A DNA stretch of 64,000 bases from Bacillota bacterium (lineage in GTDB: Bacteria; Bacillota; Clostridia; Christensenellales; SZUA-584), in assembly GCA_023408075.1 (NCBI GenBank), contig JAEYKW010000027.1, positions 186,001 through 250,000 of the forward strand, in the 5' to 3' direction. The translations under genes and the position numbers were made by a program. How positions within the stretch are numbered: position 1 is the stretch's first letter; each line of letters opens with the position of its first letter. Under the pieces are notes generated by a model that did not search any database, was not told the origin of the DNA, and was given only the letters and a program-made list of their open reading frames with translations. This document shows positions 34,602 to 43,261 of the stretch, piece by piece.

Positions 34602-35501
34602 TCAAACATACTGAATATAGAACGCGTTGATCGTATCAAAAAAATCCGGCCGTTTTCCCCCGTCATGCAGAAAAGAGCCATGCCCGCCTGTCTCCAGCAG
34701 CATCGTTCCGACTAAATTGGGAAATAGGCGTTTGGCTCTTGCCAAAACTCTTTCACCCGGAAAAAGCAGGTCGTATTTCTCGGCGATCACATACACGGGT
34801 GCTGAGAGCTTTTTCATTTCTTTGTGCTTGGTATTTCTGGGCATCGTCATTTCAAATTTCGTATGCTGCAAGGCGGCATCTGTCATTTCTAAAAACTCGT
34901 CGTCGTAAAAGGGCATAAGTGAACGCACCGCATGCGCAAGCTTTTTCATATCGCCCGGTTGTCGCATGTAAGCGATAGTCGGCAGACCAATTTTCAGCAT
35001 ATTAATGGGCGATGCATTGGCAATTCCCGACGGCACCATCAGCATCATTTTTGTAATCCGTTCTGGTGAAAAAGCTGCAAATCGGAGCGCAATCCCTGCC
35101 CCATAGGAACCGGCGAACACAGCGATTCGATCATAGCAGAGCTCGTCGCATATATCATTTACCCATTTTCCGTAATCAAGCGTTCGCGAAGATAAACGAT
35201 GATCGCAGCTGAGCCCGATATTGCCGATTGTGTCGGGTACGATAAAACAGATTTTACTTAGATCGGCATATTTCGTAAAAGGACGGAGGCTGTAAGGGTT
35301 TGTGCTGTTTCCGCCGTGAAAGCCGAGCACGGGGATCCCGTCCGGATTGCCATATTTGACGATATGGGTTTCACCGAAACGCGTATCGACGTACTGCTCG
35401 GAATAAGGCGCGGTGATTTCGCTCAGGTGCTTTTCATACAACGCTTTGAGAAGTTTTTCGGCCTCAGCGCTTTTGTACACTTGGGACTGATATCGTTCCA
35501 T
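34602..35501 (-). CDS. Alpha/beta hydrolase
   Basis: 299 residues. The oxyanion loop is GFHGGNST, the nucleophile elbow is FAGSYGAGIAL (Ser in G-x-S-x-G), an Asp lies in AEKYDLLFPGE and the catalytic His is in ETGGHGSFLHDG. This is the usual triad of carboxylesterase/lipase-like hydrolases; substrate unknown. ATG 35501 (MERYQSQVYK) is chosen because GGGAGA lies upstream; an earlier ATG lacks a site. It sits between the zinc-ribbon array and the J-domain gene, all on the minus strand. Confidence 0.87.
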   Translation of the reverse strand: MERYQSQVYKSAEAEKLLKALYEKHLSEITAPYSEQYVDTRFGETHIVKYGNPDGIPVLGFHGGNSTNPYSLRPFTKYADLSKICFIVPDTIGNIGLSCDHRLSSRTLDYGKWVNDICDELCYDRIAVFAGSYGAGIALRFAAFSPERITKMMLMVPSGIANASPINMLKIGLPTIAYMRQPGDMKKLAHAVRSLMPFYDDEFLEMTDAALQHTKFEMTMPRNTKHKEMKKLSAPVYVIAEKYDLLFPGERVLARAKRLFPNLVGTMLLETGGHGSFLHDGGKRPDFFDTINAFYIQYV

Positions 35502-35536
35502 GGCGTCTCCCGTATAAAAACTCAAATATGGCTGCT

Positions 35537-36745
35537 TTACACCTGCTGATCATCCAGGTTAATATAATACCGCTTCACGTTGTCCGTGCCGGTGACCACG
35601 CGCATGCGCGTCTCGTGCTCGGCCTGAAGCAGCGTGTCTTCGGCGGTTTCGCCGCGGTAGGCGTGGATATGGCCGCTCAGGCGGTAACGAAGGCCTTCAC
35701 CCGGGCGAACTGCGGCAGACAAGCGCCGGAGCGCTTTCTGGGCCGAAAACGCGTCTGTTTCAATCAACATCACCGCAAGCTGGTTTTCCGCGATGCGAGC
35801 CGCGCAGTCGATATCGCGCAAAGAGTCATTGAGCTGTGAAGCGGCGTTGGCCACGCACATCTGCACGTAATCCTTCGCGCTCACGCCCGGCACAGCGCCC
35901 TCGGGCTCCATCGTGAACAGCAGCAGGCAGAACGTCTTTTTGAAGCGCCGGGCCCGCGCGATCTCCTTTTCCATCACATCGAGCATGCCCTTGCGGCTCA
36001 AATACCCGGTAAGCTTGTCGTATTTGAGCAGCGCCTCGCGGTAAACGCGTTCGGGGTCCATCGCAGGTGCCTGCGTCGCGAGATATTTGAGCTTGTAGAT
36101 AATCGGCTTTAATTGCGCGTACCCGAGACACACGCACCACTGGCCCTTTTCCTTCACCACATATTTGGTATATGTCTCCTCGTTGACCTTGCCGGTGCGG
36201 TTGTCGCGGTCGGTTAAGAAAACGGAAAAGATATGCACGTATTCGTATTCCACATCGTTAACCACGCATTTGTCGTACATGCGGAACGGCTTAATCACAT
36301 ATGAGCCCATCTGGTAGAGCTCTTTGACGGCGGTTTTCCATTCGCAGAACTCGCCGAGCGTGAACATGCTGCGGTCCTTTTGTGACAGACGTTCATACGC
36401 GGACTGCCATTTTTCGTAGAGCAGGCTTCGAAAATACGCATCGAGCGCTTTTTGCGCTTCGGCGTGCGGTTCGGCAGGCGGCGTGGCGGGCCTTTGCAGA
36501 GGCTGCTGCGGGCGGTGGTTGTGCACGAGCCACTGCCTGTGATAGCTTTTGCGCTTCATCGGGTCAGATATGATGGCATAGGCTTGATTGATGAGCTGCA
36601 TGCGCTCGGTGGCCCTTAAGTCTTTACTGATATCGGGATGGTTCATCTGAGCGAGCCGCTTGTATGCGCTTTTAACGATCTCGGGCTCGGCGTCCTGATG
36701 AACCTGCAGTATCATATAGTAGTCCTTAAATTCCGGAACAATCAT
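35537..36745 (-). CDS. J-domain protein with degenerate GGDEF domain
   Basis: 402 residues. Residues 8-70 form a DnaJ domain (DYYMILQV, HPD in MNHPDISKD), which normally stimulates an Hsp70 ATPase. A Pro-rich linker and an uncharacterised middle region (about 110-245) follow. The C-terminal 150 residues resemble a diguanylate cyclase domain: KYDKLTGYLSRKGMLDVM matches the D-x-LTGL-x-NR start, but the active-site GGDEF position reads AENQL (RIAENQLAVMLIETD), so cyclase activity is not expected. Start ATG 36745 with AAGGGG upstream. A c-di-GMP or GTP sensory role is possible but unproven. Confidence 0.82.
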   Translation of the reverse strand: MIVPEFKDYYMILQVHQDAEPEIVKSAYKRLAQMNHPDISKDLRATERMQLINQAYAIISDPMKRKSYHRQWLVHNHRPQQPLQRPATPPAEPHAEAQKALDAYFRSLLYEKWQSAYERLSQKDRSMFTLGEFCEWKTAVKELYQMGSYVIKPFRMYDKCVVNDVEYEYVHIFSVFLTDRDNRTGKVNEETYTKYVVKEKGQWCVCLGYAQLKPIIYKLKYLATQAPAMDPERVYREALLKYDKLTGYLSRKGMLDVMEKEIARARRFKKTFCLLLFTMEPEGAVPGVSAKDYVQMCVANAASQLNDSLRDIDCAARIAENQLAVMLIETDAFSAQKALRRLSAAVRPGEGLRYRLSGHIHAYRGETAEDTLLQAEHETRMRVVTGTDNVKRYYINLDDQQV

Positions 36746-36978
36746 GTGCGTTGAATCCCCTTTGAATATGCTGTATATGTGCAGTGATATATATACTATA
36801 TATACCACATTTTCATGCCGTTTAATATGAACTTTTGATTATTGGCGCTATGTGTCAATGCTGAGGGCTATTTTTATAATGCTTTTTGGCTTCCGGTTCT
36901 GGCAGATACAGCCACTGGTATTTGTTTCTCGTCGATTAATGTGGTATAAATTAATATGAACACCATAAGGAGGTTGAA

Positions 36979-37554
36979 ATGGAAAAGCCGAATTATGTAT
37001 TAAAGGCTGACGAGAGCGTATTTACACCCAAAAATAAAAATGCAGTACTGGAGATCATCGTCATAGGCTGCATCATCATTGTGGGTATTACCCTCATTAT
37101 ATCACTGCTTTTTCAGTTATCTGCCGTATTGTCGTGGTTTATGGGGCTGTTGCTGCTGCTGCTGTTCGGGCGGCTTATCAGCTCCCCGTTTTTGGGCCGT
37201 AACAGCATATCAGTATCGTCTCCGTTGGAAATATGGTTTTATGACGACCATCTTATTATTTATCGTGAAAAATTATATTGTAACAAAAGATTAAGCAGAA
37301 AAACATACGACAAGCTGTTTTATAAAGACATCCATAGATGCGAGTACAGAATGATATCTGCGAAGGTTATTTTTGACGGCGTTACGGAGCGCGTCTGGTA
37401 TGATTACAATAAGGATGGAAGTTTGCAGCAGAATCCATCCTATCATGAAAAAGCAGAAGGGGCCAGCTTCAATACAACAGAAGAACCCAGTGTCGATTTT
37501 GTATCGGAAATTGAAAACCATTCGCCCATAAAGGTCATCATGGAAGATAAATAG
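36979..37554 (+). CDS. YcxB-like membrane protein
   Basis: 191 residues with two adjacent transmembrane helices (about 25-47 and 50-70), then a soluble domain whose pattern (IWFYDDHLIIYRE...KLFYKDIHRCEYR) resembles YcxB-like and PH-like domains of Firmicutes. Function unknown. AAGGAGG at 36969-36975 gives a firm start. Confidence 0.75.
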   Translation: MEKPNYVLKADESVFTPKNKNAVLEIIVIGCIIIVGITLIISLLFQLSAVLSWFMGLLLLLLFGRLISSPFLGRNSISVSSPLEIWFYDDHLIIYREKLYCNKRLSRKTYDKLFYKDIHRCEYRMISAKVIFDGVTERVWYDYNKDGSLQQNPSYHEKAEGASFNTTEEPSVDFVSEIENHSPIKVIMEDK

Positions 37555-37683
37555 ATCACAGACAAAGTGAGCAATGATCATACTGCAGCAAGCTGTCCGG
37601 TATTCATTCAGGCACGACAGATCTCAGCGTGATGAAACCCGGATAATATTTTCTTACCCGCAATCTTTACGAAAAGAGCCTTA

Positions 37684-38271
37684 TTATTTAATGCCGAGCA
37701 CGCCGAATAGCAGCAGGCCGACAGCACCCGCAATGAGTATGATGAGCACAGGCGAACGCTTAAATTTGATGATTGCAACGCCCGAAATCAGCGCGATGAG
37801 CACAGACGGAACGTCTATTTTCGAGAGCAGCGACGCCCATTGCAGCTCTTGTATGCTTTCCACGCCGAGCAGCGCGGGCAGCGCCGCCAGCACGGCGGCA
37901 GACGCGATGAGCCCCGTGACCACGGGCCGGAGACCCCACATGGCGCGCCGGACGACGATATTGTCCTCGAATTTAAAGAAATACCGCGCGAGCATTGTGG
38001 TAATGATGAGGGAGGGCAGCACGACCGCGATGGTGGCCACCACGCCGCCGAGCAGTCCCGTTGTCTTGACGCCTGCGAATGTGGCCGCGTTGATCGCGAA
38101 AGTGCCGGGCGTGATCTGCGAGACGGCGACGATGTCGGTGACCTCAAGGGCCGTCATGAGGCCGTAGCCCACCAGTTCGCTGTTGATAAGCGGCAGCATC
38201 GCGTAGCCGCCGCCGATGGAGAAGAGCCCGATCTTGAAGAATATCCAGCCGAGCAGCAGATAGCGTGTCAT
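37684..38271 (-). CDS. Chromate transporter family protein, half 2
   Basis: 195-residue half-size ChrA-family protein with about six membrane segments. GGGYAMLPLI at about 20-29 and SQITPGTFAINAATFAG are the family motifs. Short ChrA proteins work as pairs; the partner is encoded directly upstream with a four-base overlap. Chromate export is the name-giving activity, but sulfate or other anions are equally possible. Confidence 0.88.
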   Translation of the reverse strand: MTRYLLLGWIFFKIGLFSIGGGYAMLPLINSELVGYGLMTALEVTDIVAVSQITPGTFAINAATFAGVKTTGLLGGVVATIAVVLPSLIITTMLARYFFKFEDNIVVRRAMWGLRPVVTGLIASAAVLAALPALLGVESIQELQWASLLSKIDVPSVLIALISGVAIIKFKRSPVLIILIAGAVGLLLFGVLGIK

Positions 38272-38837
38272 GGCTGGTTCACCCCTGGCTCTTTTTTGAT
38301 GCGGAAAATCCCCGCCGTGATACCGAAGACAATCGCGCCGAGTATGATGTAGATGCTGCTGATGTCAAACACGATGGACAGCAAAAATGCGACGAAAAAC
38401 GCCGTCATTGAGACGGCGTCCTTGTAAAACGGTTTCATGAACGAGAGGAACGCAGAAACGAGCAGCGCCACCACTGCGGCGCGTATGCCGCGCAGCGCGC
38501 CCGCGACATAAATGTTGTCGCGCACGGCGGCGTACACATAGGTGACTGCGGTCAGCACGATGAGCGAGGGGAGCACCACGCCTGTGAGCGCGACGAGCGC
38601 TCCGCGAAACTTTTTAAGCCGGTAGCCGATCAATATGCTGCAGTTTACGGCAATCGCGCCGGGCACCGACTGCCCGAGTGCGATCATGTTGAGCATATCG
38701 TCGTCGTTGATCCAACCGTTCTTGCTTACAAATTCATCCCGGAACAGCGGCACCATCGCGTAGCCGCCGCCGAATGTCAATGCGCCTATCTTCAGCATCG
38801 TCAGGAATATGCGAAGAAGGCTTGAGTCCTTAGCCAT
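38268..38837 (-). CDS. Chromate transporter family protein, half 1
   Basis: 189 residues, paralog of the following gene, with GGGYAMVPLFRDEFV and GQSVPGAIAVNCSILIGY and about six membrane segments. It starts by a one-base TAATG overlap with the end of the aconitase gene, so the transporter pair is cotranslated with aconitase. Confidence 0.88.
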   Translation of the reverse strand: MAKDSSLLRIFLTMLKIGALTFGGGYAMVPLFRDEFVSKNGWINDDDMLNMIALGQSVPGAIAVNCSILIGYRLKKFRGALVALTGVVLPSLIVLTAVTYVYAAVRDNIYVAGALRGIRAAVVALLVSAFLSFMKPFYKDAVSMTAFFVAFLLSIVFDISSIYIILGAIVFGITAGIFRIKKEPGVNQP

Positions 38838-40771
38838 TATTGCCCCGTTCTTTTTGTATGGTTCAAAAGTCCGCCGTCTGCCAGCACGGCTTTGAGTCTT
38901 TCGGAAACTTCCAGGCGCACGGTAAACGTGAAGCCTTTTGTTGCGTTTTCCACGGTAAATTCAGTGCCTGTGTTCACCTTTGCGGGCGCGTCCGAAATCA
39001 CGAGCGTATCGCCCGTGTCGATCTTGTCGTAGTCGCTCTCGACCGCAAACACGAGCGGCAATATGCCGGAATTCACAAGGTTCGCCATATGGATGCGTGC
39101 GAACGATTTTGCGATGACCCCACGGATGCCGAGATACAGCGGCACGAGCGCGGCGTGCTCGCGCGAGGAGCCCTGCCCGTAGTTATGCCCTGCCACGAGG
39201 AACCCGCCGCCCTTCTGCTTGGCCCGCGCCGGGAACGTATCGTCCACGGGCGTCAGGCAAAAGTCGCTTAAGTACGGGATGTTGGAGCGGTACGGCAGCA
39301 GCTTCGCACCCGACGGCATGATGTGGTCGGTCGTGATGTTATCTTCCATCTTGAGCAGCACATCGCCTGTCACGGTGCCTTCAAGCGGCTTGCCGAGCGG
39401 GAACGGCTTGATGTTGGGGCCGCGCACCACATCGGTCTCGCCGTTTTGGTCGGGCGGGGCCACAAGGTTGTCGTTGATCAAAAACGCATTCGGCATATCG
39501 ATCGTCAGCGCATTTGCCGCAAGGCCGATATCGCGCGGGTCGGTCAGCACACCGGTCAGCGCTGTGGCTGCCGCAGTTTCGGGGCTCACAAGATAAACGC
39601 CCGCGCTCGCCGTTCCCGAACGGTTGTAGAAGTTGCGGTTGAACGTGCGCACCGATATCGCATCGGTACGCGGGGCCTGTCCCATGCCGATGCACGGGCC
39701 GCACGCGCATTCGAGTATGCGCGCGCCCGAGGCGATCATGTCGGCGAGAGCGCCGTTTTCAGCGAGCATCGTCATCACCTGCTTGGAGCCGGGGGAGATG
39801 ACAAGGCTTACGTCCGGCGAGATGCTCTTGCCTTTAAGTATCGAAGCGACCCGCATCAGATCGAGATAAGACGCGTTGGTGCAGCTGCCGATGCACACCT
39901 GATCCACCGTGATCGGCCCGATTCCGCGGACGGATTTCACGTTGTCCGGGCTATGAGGCATAGCCGCCATCGGCTCGAGTTCGGACAGGTCGATCCTGAC
40001 GGTTTCGGCATACTGTGCCCCCTCGTCTGCGCTGAGGGGTATATAATCGGCTTCGCGCCCCTGAGCCGCAAGGAATGTGCGCGTGACGTCGTCGCTCGGG
40101 AACACCGAGGTGGTTGCGCCGAGCTCCGCACCCATGTTCGTGATCGTGGCGCGTTCGGGCACCGAAAGCGAGCTCACGCCTTCGCCGAAGTATTCGACGA
40201 TTTTGCCGACGCCGCCCTTCACACCGAGGCGCCGCAGCACTTCGAGTATAACGTCCTTTGCGGAAACGCCAAAAGACAGTTTGCCGGTCAATTCCACGCC
40301 GAGGATTTTCGGCATCGGGATGTAATACGCGCCGCCGCCCATCGCGACAGCCACGTCGAGCCCACCCGCACCGATGGCGATCATGCCGATGCCGCCGCCT
40401 GTGGGCGTATGGCTATCTGACCCCAGCAGCGTGGCACCCGGCACGCCGAAGCGCTCAAGGTTCACCTGGTGGCAGATACCGTTGCCCGGACGGCTGAAGT
40501 AAATGCCGTGTTTTTTCGCCACGGTTTCAATAAACTTGTGGTCGTCCGCGTTTTCAAAGCCGGACTGCAGCATGTTATGGTCGATATAGGCGACCGACTT
40601 TTTGGTCTTCACGCGCGGCACGCCCATGGCCTCAAACTGCAAATAGGCCATGGTGCCCGTGGAATCCTGAGTCAGCGTATAATCAATTTTGATAGAGATC
40701 TCTTCTCCGGCCTTCATCTCGCCGGATACCAAATGGTTTTGTATGATCTTTTCCGCCAGTGTTTTGCTCAC
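38837..40771 (-). CDS. Aconitate hydratase, monomeric Aquifex type
   Basis: Converts citrate to isocitrate through cis-aconitate. 644 residues. The [4Fe-4S] cysteines are in IGSCTNASYLDL and CACGPCIGMGQAPR; substrate-site residues appear in LLGSDSHTPTGGGIGM, NRNFYNRSGTASAGVYL and the C-terminal swivelling domain HNYGQGSSREHAALVP. The short, single-chain form fits the Aquifex-type subgroup of anaerobes. The start is GTG at 40771 (MSKTLAEKI) with GGAGGGG upstream. A palindrome overlies the promoter region, and the two chromate transporter genes follow without a gap. Confidence 0.93.
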   Translation of the reverse strand: MSKTLAEKIIQNHLVSGEMKAGEEISIKIDYTLTQDSTGTMAYLQFEAMGVPRVKTKKSVAYIDHNMLQSGFENADDHKFIETVAKKHGIYFSRPGNGICHQVNLERFGVPGATLLGSDSHTPTGGGIGMIAIGAGGLDVAVAMGGGAYYIPMPKILGVELTGKLSFGVSAKDVILEVLRRLGVKGGVGKIVEYFGEGVSSLSVPERATITNMGAELGATTSVFPSDDVTRTFLAAQGREADYIPLSADEGAQYAETVRIDLSELEPMAAMPHSPDNVKSVRGIGPITVDQVCIGSCTNASYLDLMRVASILKGKSISPDVSLVISPGSKQVMTMLAENGALADMIASGARILECACGPCIGMGQAPRTDAISVRTFNRNFYNRSGTASAGVYLVSPETAAATALTGVLTDPRDIGLAANALTIDMPNAFLINDNLVAPPDQNGETDVVRGPNIKPFPLGKPLEGTVTGDVLLKMEDNITTDHIMPSGAKLLPYRSNIPYLSDFCLTPVDDTFPARAKQKGGGFLVAGHNYGQGSSREHAALVPLYLGIRGVIAKSFARIHMANLVNSGILPLVFAVESDYDKIDTGDTLVISDAPAKVNTGTEFTVENATKGFTFTVRLEVSERLKAVLADGGLLNHTKRTGQ

Positions 40772-40792
40772 AAACGCCCCTCCAAAGATAGT

Positions 40793-40819
40793 TTGTATCA
40801 ATTCTACCTGTTGATACAA
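40793..40819. promoter_or_regulatory. Palindromic operator upstream of aconitase
   Basis: TTGTATCAA, nine bases, TTGATACAA: a perfect 9-bp inverted repeat between the SpoVT terminator and the aconitase start. The half-site TGATACA recurs as a palindrome at 48394-48414. Confidence 0.6.
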
Positions 40820-40825
40820 AAAAAA

Positions 40826-40858
40826 TCAACTTGAAACGCGATTTGCGCCTCAAGTTGA
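40826..40858 (-). terminator. Terminator after spoVT
   Basis: On the minus strand TCAACTTGA...TCAAGTTGA with further inner pairing, followed by eight T. Lies 18 bases past the spoVT stop. Confidence 0.9.
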
Positions 40859-40876
40859 CCTTTATTCAGCTATGTT

Positions 40877-41416
40877 TTACTGTGCCATCTGCCGACCTAA
40901 GAAGGCGGCTGCCGCTTCTGCCGCTTTTTGTTCCGATTCGCCCAAGGCACCGCTGCGCGATACGAGCACGACCGCGCCGATCGGCTGTCCGTCCATCGAA
41001 ATGGGGGCAATCACCTGAGAGGTGGTCAGTGCCTGATTCTCGCCGCTCACAAGCGGGATCACATCCGTGCCGGTGGTTTTCTTGACGCTGCGCGCATTGA
41101 TCGCATCTTCAAACGCACCGCTGACGGGACGTTCGGCATATTCTCGTTTGTGCTCGCCGCTGGCCGCAAGAATCGTGTCCCTGTCGCTGATGACGGCGGT
41201 CAGCCCGAGTGTCGAGGAGAGCGCCTCCGCAAAGTCAAGTGCGAACGAGGCAAGCTCCCCGATGGGCGAGTATTTCTTTAGAATGATGCCACCTTCTCTG
41301 TCGGTATATATTTCGAGCGGGTCGCCCTCACGGATGCGCAAGGTGCGCCGAATCTCCTTCGGTATCACGATTCTGCCAAGCTCATCGATGCGTCTTACAA
41401 TACCTGTTGCTTTCAT
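40877..41416 (-). CDS. spoVT: Stage V sporulation protein T
   Basis: Late sporulation (forespore) transcription regulator. 179 residues: AbrB-type swapped-hairpin DNA-binding domain MKATGIVRRIDELGRIVIPKEIRRTL (1-50) followed by a GAF-like domain (about 60-179). The start at 41416 has AAGGAGG upstream. It shows the organism has at least part of the sporulation programme. Confidence 0.94.
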   Translation of the reverse strand: MKATGIVRRIDELGRIVIPKEIRRTLRIREGDPLEIYTDREGGIILKKYSPIGELASFALDFAEALSSTLGLTAVISDRDTILAASGEHKREYAERPVSGAFEDAINARSVKKTTGTDVIPLVSGENQALTTSQVIAPISMDGQPIGAVVLVSRSGALGESEQKAAEAAAAFLGRQMAQ

Positions 41417-41737
41417 AAAGATTCCTCCTTTTAAAATATCGGTGGTTATGCTGTTATTGTTTGTTAGAACGGTCAAATTATGCGCTGATTCGTAAATTAG
41501 ACGCAGAGCTTGCAGTTTTGACTAAAAGTATGCCTTTTGCCGACCGAAGCGTATCAGCGTTTTCTAAAAGAGACCTATGATGCTTTCCCTTTTGATGTCT
41601 TCAATAAGCGAAAATTTGACCTCGTCGTTTTTATTTCCTTATATTCAATTTTGTACTAATCGTACGAAGCCATGCGATTTAAGATAAGATTCAATTTTGC
41701 AAAGTCAGGATCGGGTTTAGCGCTTAAACTTTGGCAT
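41417..41737. other. Intergenic region upstream of spoVT
   Basis: About 320 bases with no supported gene. It should contain the spoVT promoter, but I could not assign a convincing forespore sigma factor site. Confidence 0.4.
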
Positions 41738-41878
41738 TTATCGTTTCATATATTCCGTCCTACACTTTTGTCGGAACGCTGAAATAAATGACCCGTTTAT
41801 CCCAAAGTTCGCTGTCGCGCTGGCCGCGAGCGGCTTTGCCCCAATCGTCGGCATCGTAGCGATGCATATCACTTTCAT
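41738..41878 (-). CDS. Possible small protein, 46 residues
   Basis: From ATG 41878, preceded by AAAGGGGAG, the minus strand encodes MKVICIATMPTIGAKPL and so on, ending CRTEYMKR. No family is recognised and the base composition is not clearly coding. Listed because of the good ribosome binding site. Confidence 0.3.
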   Translation of the reverse strand: MKVICIATMPTIGAKPLAASATANFGINGSFISAFRQKCRTEYMKR

Positions 41879-41941
41879 GTTAATCAACTCCCCTTTCCCA
41901 TATCCTATGTTCCCATTATAAACCAATAATCTGGAATTCAC

Positions 41942-42081
41942 TGTGACATTATCACATTAATGAGAATAATTATGAATAAGGAAAAAAGATTATTTGGGAT
42001 GATATATTTTATCTTATAACATAGTTCATTACTAATGTATTGTAATATCAAGTAAACATTGGCTTCTGTGACTTTGTCACA
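41942..42081. repeat. Two 15-bp TGTGAC palindromes
   Basis: TGTGACATTATCACA (41942-41956) and TGTGACTTTGTCACA (42067-42081) share TGTGAC arms, in an AT-rich gap. They resemble operators of Crp/Fnr-like regulators but have a spacer one base shorter than the classic site. Confidence 0.5.
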
Positions 42082-42090
42082 TAACGAAAA

Positions 42091-42118
42091 AAATAACCAA
42101 CCGATTGGTTGGTTATTT
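42091..42118 (-). terminator. Perfect hairpin, probable terminator
   Basis: AAATAACCAACC-GATT-GGTTGGTTATTT, a 12-pair perfect stem. On the minus strand it is followed by TTTTTTTCG. No well-supported minus-strand gene lies just upstream, so what it terminates is unclear. Confidence 0.6.
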
Positions 42119-42330
42119 ATAAAATATCGGCGCAAGTTGCCTTTTCCGGCTGCTTTTTTGCGTTTGTTCGCATATAGTGACATTCAATTGATGCAGCGAG
42201 CATTGATATCTTTAAAATTATGTGCCCGCAAGTCAGATGAATTATGGAACAAAGCGCATATTCAAAAAGTAATGACAACAATAATCATTAAATGATAGAA
42301 TAACCTAATAAAATACCGGAGGATACAAAA

Positions 42331-42738
42331 ATGCAAGACACAAAGGGAAGAGTCGCCGGATTGGTCCATATCGGGGTAGTCGTCAGCGATATAGAACGAT
42401 CTATCACATTTTATGAAACAATCTTAGGTTTCGAATGTTATGAAAAGGTTGACATTGAGCAAACATCGGGTGTCATAAAATTGGCCTTTATAAGAAATGG
42501 ATCGTGCATCATCGAGCTGATTCAAAAGCCGAATGTCACGCAAAAACCGGACGGCCCTGTGGAGCACATCGCGATGGTTGTGGACGATATTGATGCGGCT
42601 ATGACGGACCTTAAAGCAAAGGGCGTCACGTTTGAAAAGGACGAGCCTGTTTTATTGCCAATGCTTTTTAACGGTGTGAAATATGCGTTTTTCCGCGGGC
42701 CCGACGGTGAACAACTGGAGATCAACGAGCTGCTTTAA
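42331..42738 (+). CDS. VOC family protein (glyoxalase/epimerase-like)
   Basis: 135 residues, one vicinal-oxygen-chelate unit with two beta-alpha-beta modules. Metal-ligand positions appear at His in LVHIGVVVSDI, Glu in CIIELIQ, His in EHIAMVVDDI and Glu in EQLEINEL, the set seen in methylmalonyl-CoA epimerase and glyoxalase I. Which reaction applies is not decidable here. CGGAGG lies upstream. The 3' end overlaps the convergent tspO gene by four bases. Confidence 0.85.
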   Translation: MQDTKGRVAGLVHIGVVVSDIERSITFYETILGFECYEKVDIEQTSGVIKLAFIRNGSCIIELIQKPNVTQKPDGPVEHIAMVVDDIDAAMTDLKAKGVTFEKDEPVLLPMLFNGVKYAFFRGPDGEQLEINELL

Positions 42739-43202
42739 TTGAAGAACGCAAGCTCATAATTCAGATAGAGCGCGAAGCAAAGCCATACCATATACGGAAT
42801 GAGCAGGTAAGACGCGATTTTTTGAAAGCTGTGGACATCCGTGAACAGCATGACGGCGATGACGATGGTGATGACAAGCACGAATATCGCACCGCCCGGA
42901 TTCTGCATTTCAAAAAACGTGTATGTCCACAGCATGTTGAGGATGCCGGACGCGGCGTACAAACCGAGCGTCTTTTTTTGTACATCCGGCTGTATGCTGA
43001 CAAGCGCGAGCGATGCCGCGAGCAGCGCATAGAGCACTGTCCAGACGGCGCTAAACACAATAGGCGGCGGCTGAAGCATCGGCTTGATGAGCGACTGATA
43101 CCACGCGCTTGATGTGTCTGTGAATAAGGCGCCGAGCGCCGCGACGGCCGCAAAGAACAGCACCGCACAGACGATTCGAATGATTTTGTCCTGTTTGCGC
43201 AT
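42735..43202 (-). CDS. tspO: TspO/MBR family protein
   Basis: 155-residue membrane protein with five transmembrane helices that in other organisms binds porphyrins and sterols. Family motifs are WYQSLIKPMLQPPPIVFSAVW, truncated here to the visible W-Y and P-P-x-V-F-x-x-V-W core, and WTYTFFEMQNPGGA. Convergent with the VOC gene and divergent from the next gene. Confidence 0.9.
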   Translation of the reverse strand: MRKQDKIIRIVCAVLFFAAVAALGALFTDTSSAWYQSLIKPMLQPPPIVFSAVWTVLYALLAASLALVSIQPDVQKKTLGLYAASGILNMLWTYTFFEMQNPGGAIFVLVITIVIAVMLFTDVHSFQKIASYLLIPYMVWLCFALYLNYELAFFN

Positions 43203-43261
43203 ATTTTTATCCCCCGCACAAGTATATTCTTCTGATAGATGCGATATGAGGGAGGATAAAC

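Noticed and set aside
39323..40420. 365-codon plus-strand open frame
   Set aside because: Antisense to aconitase; His/Arg-rich shadow.
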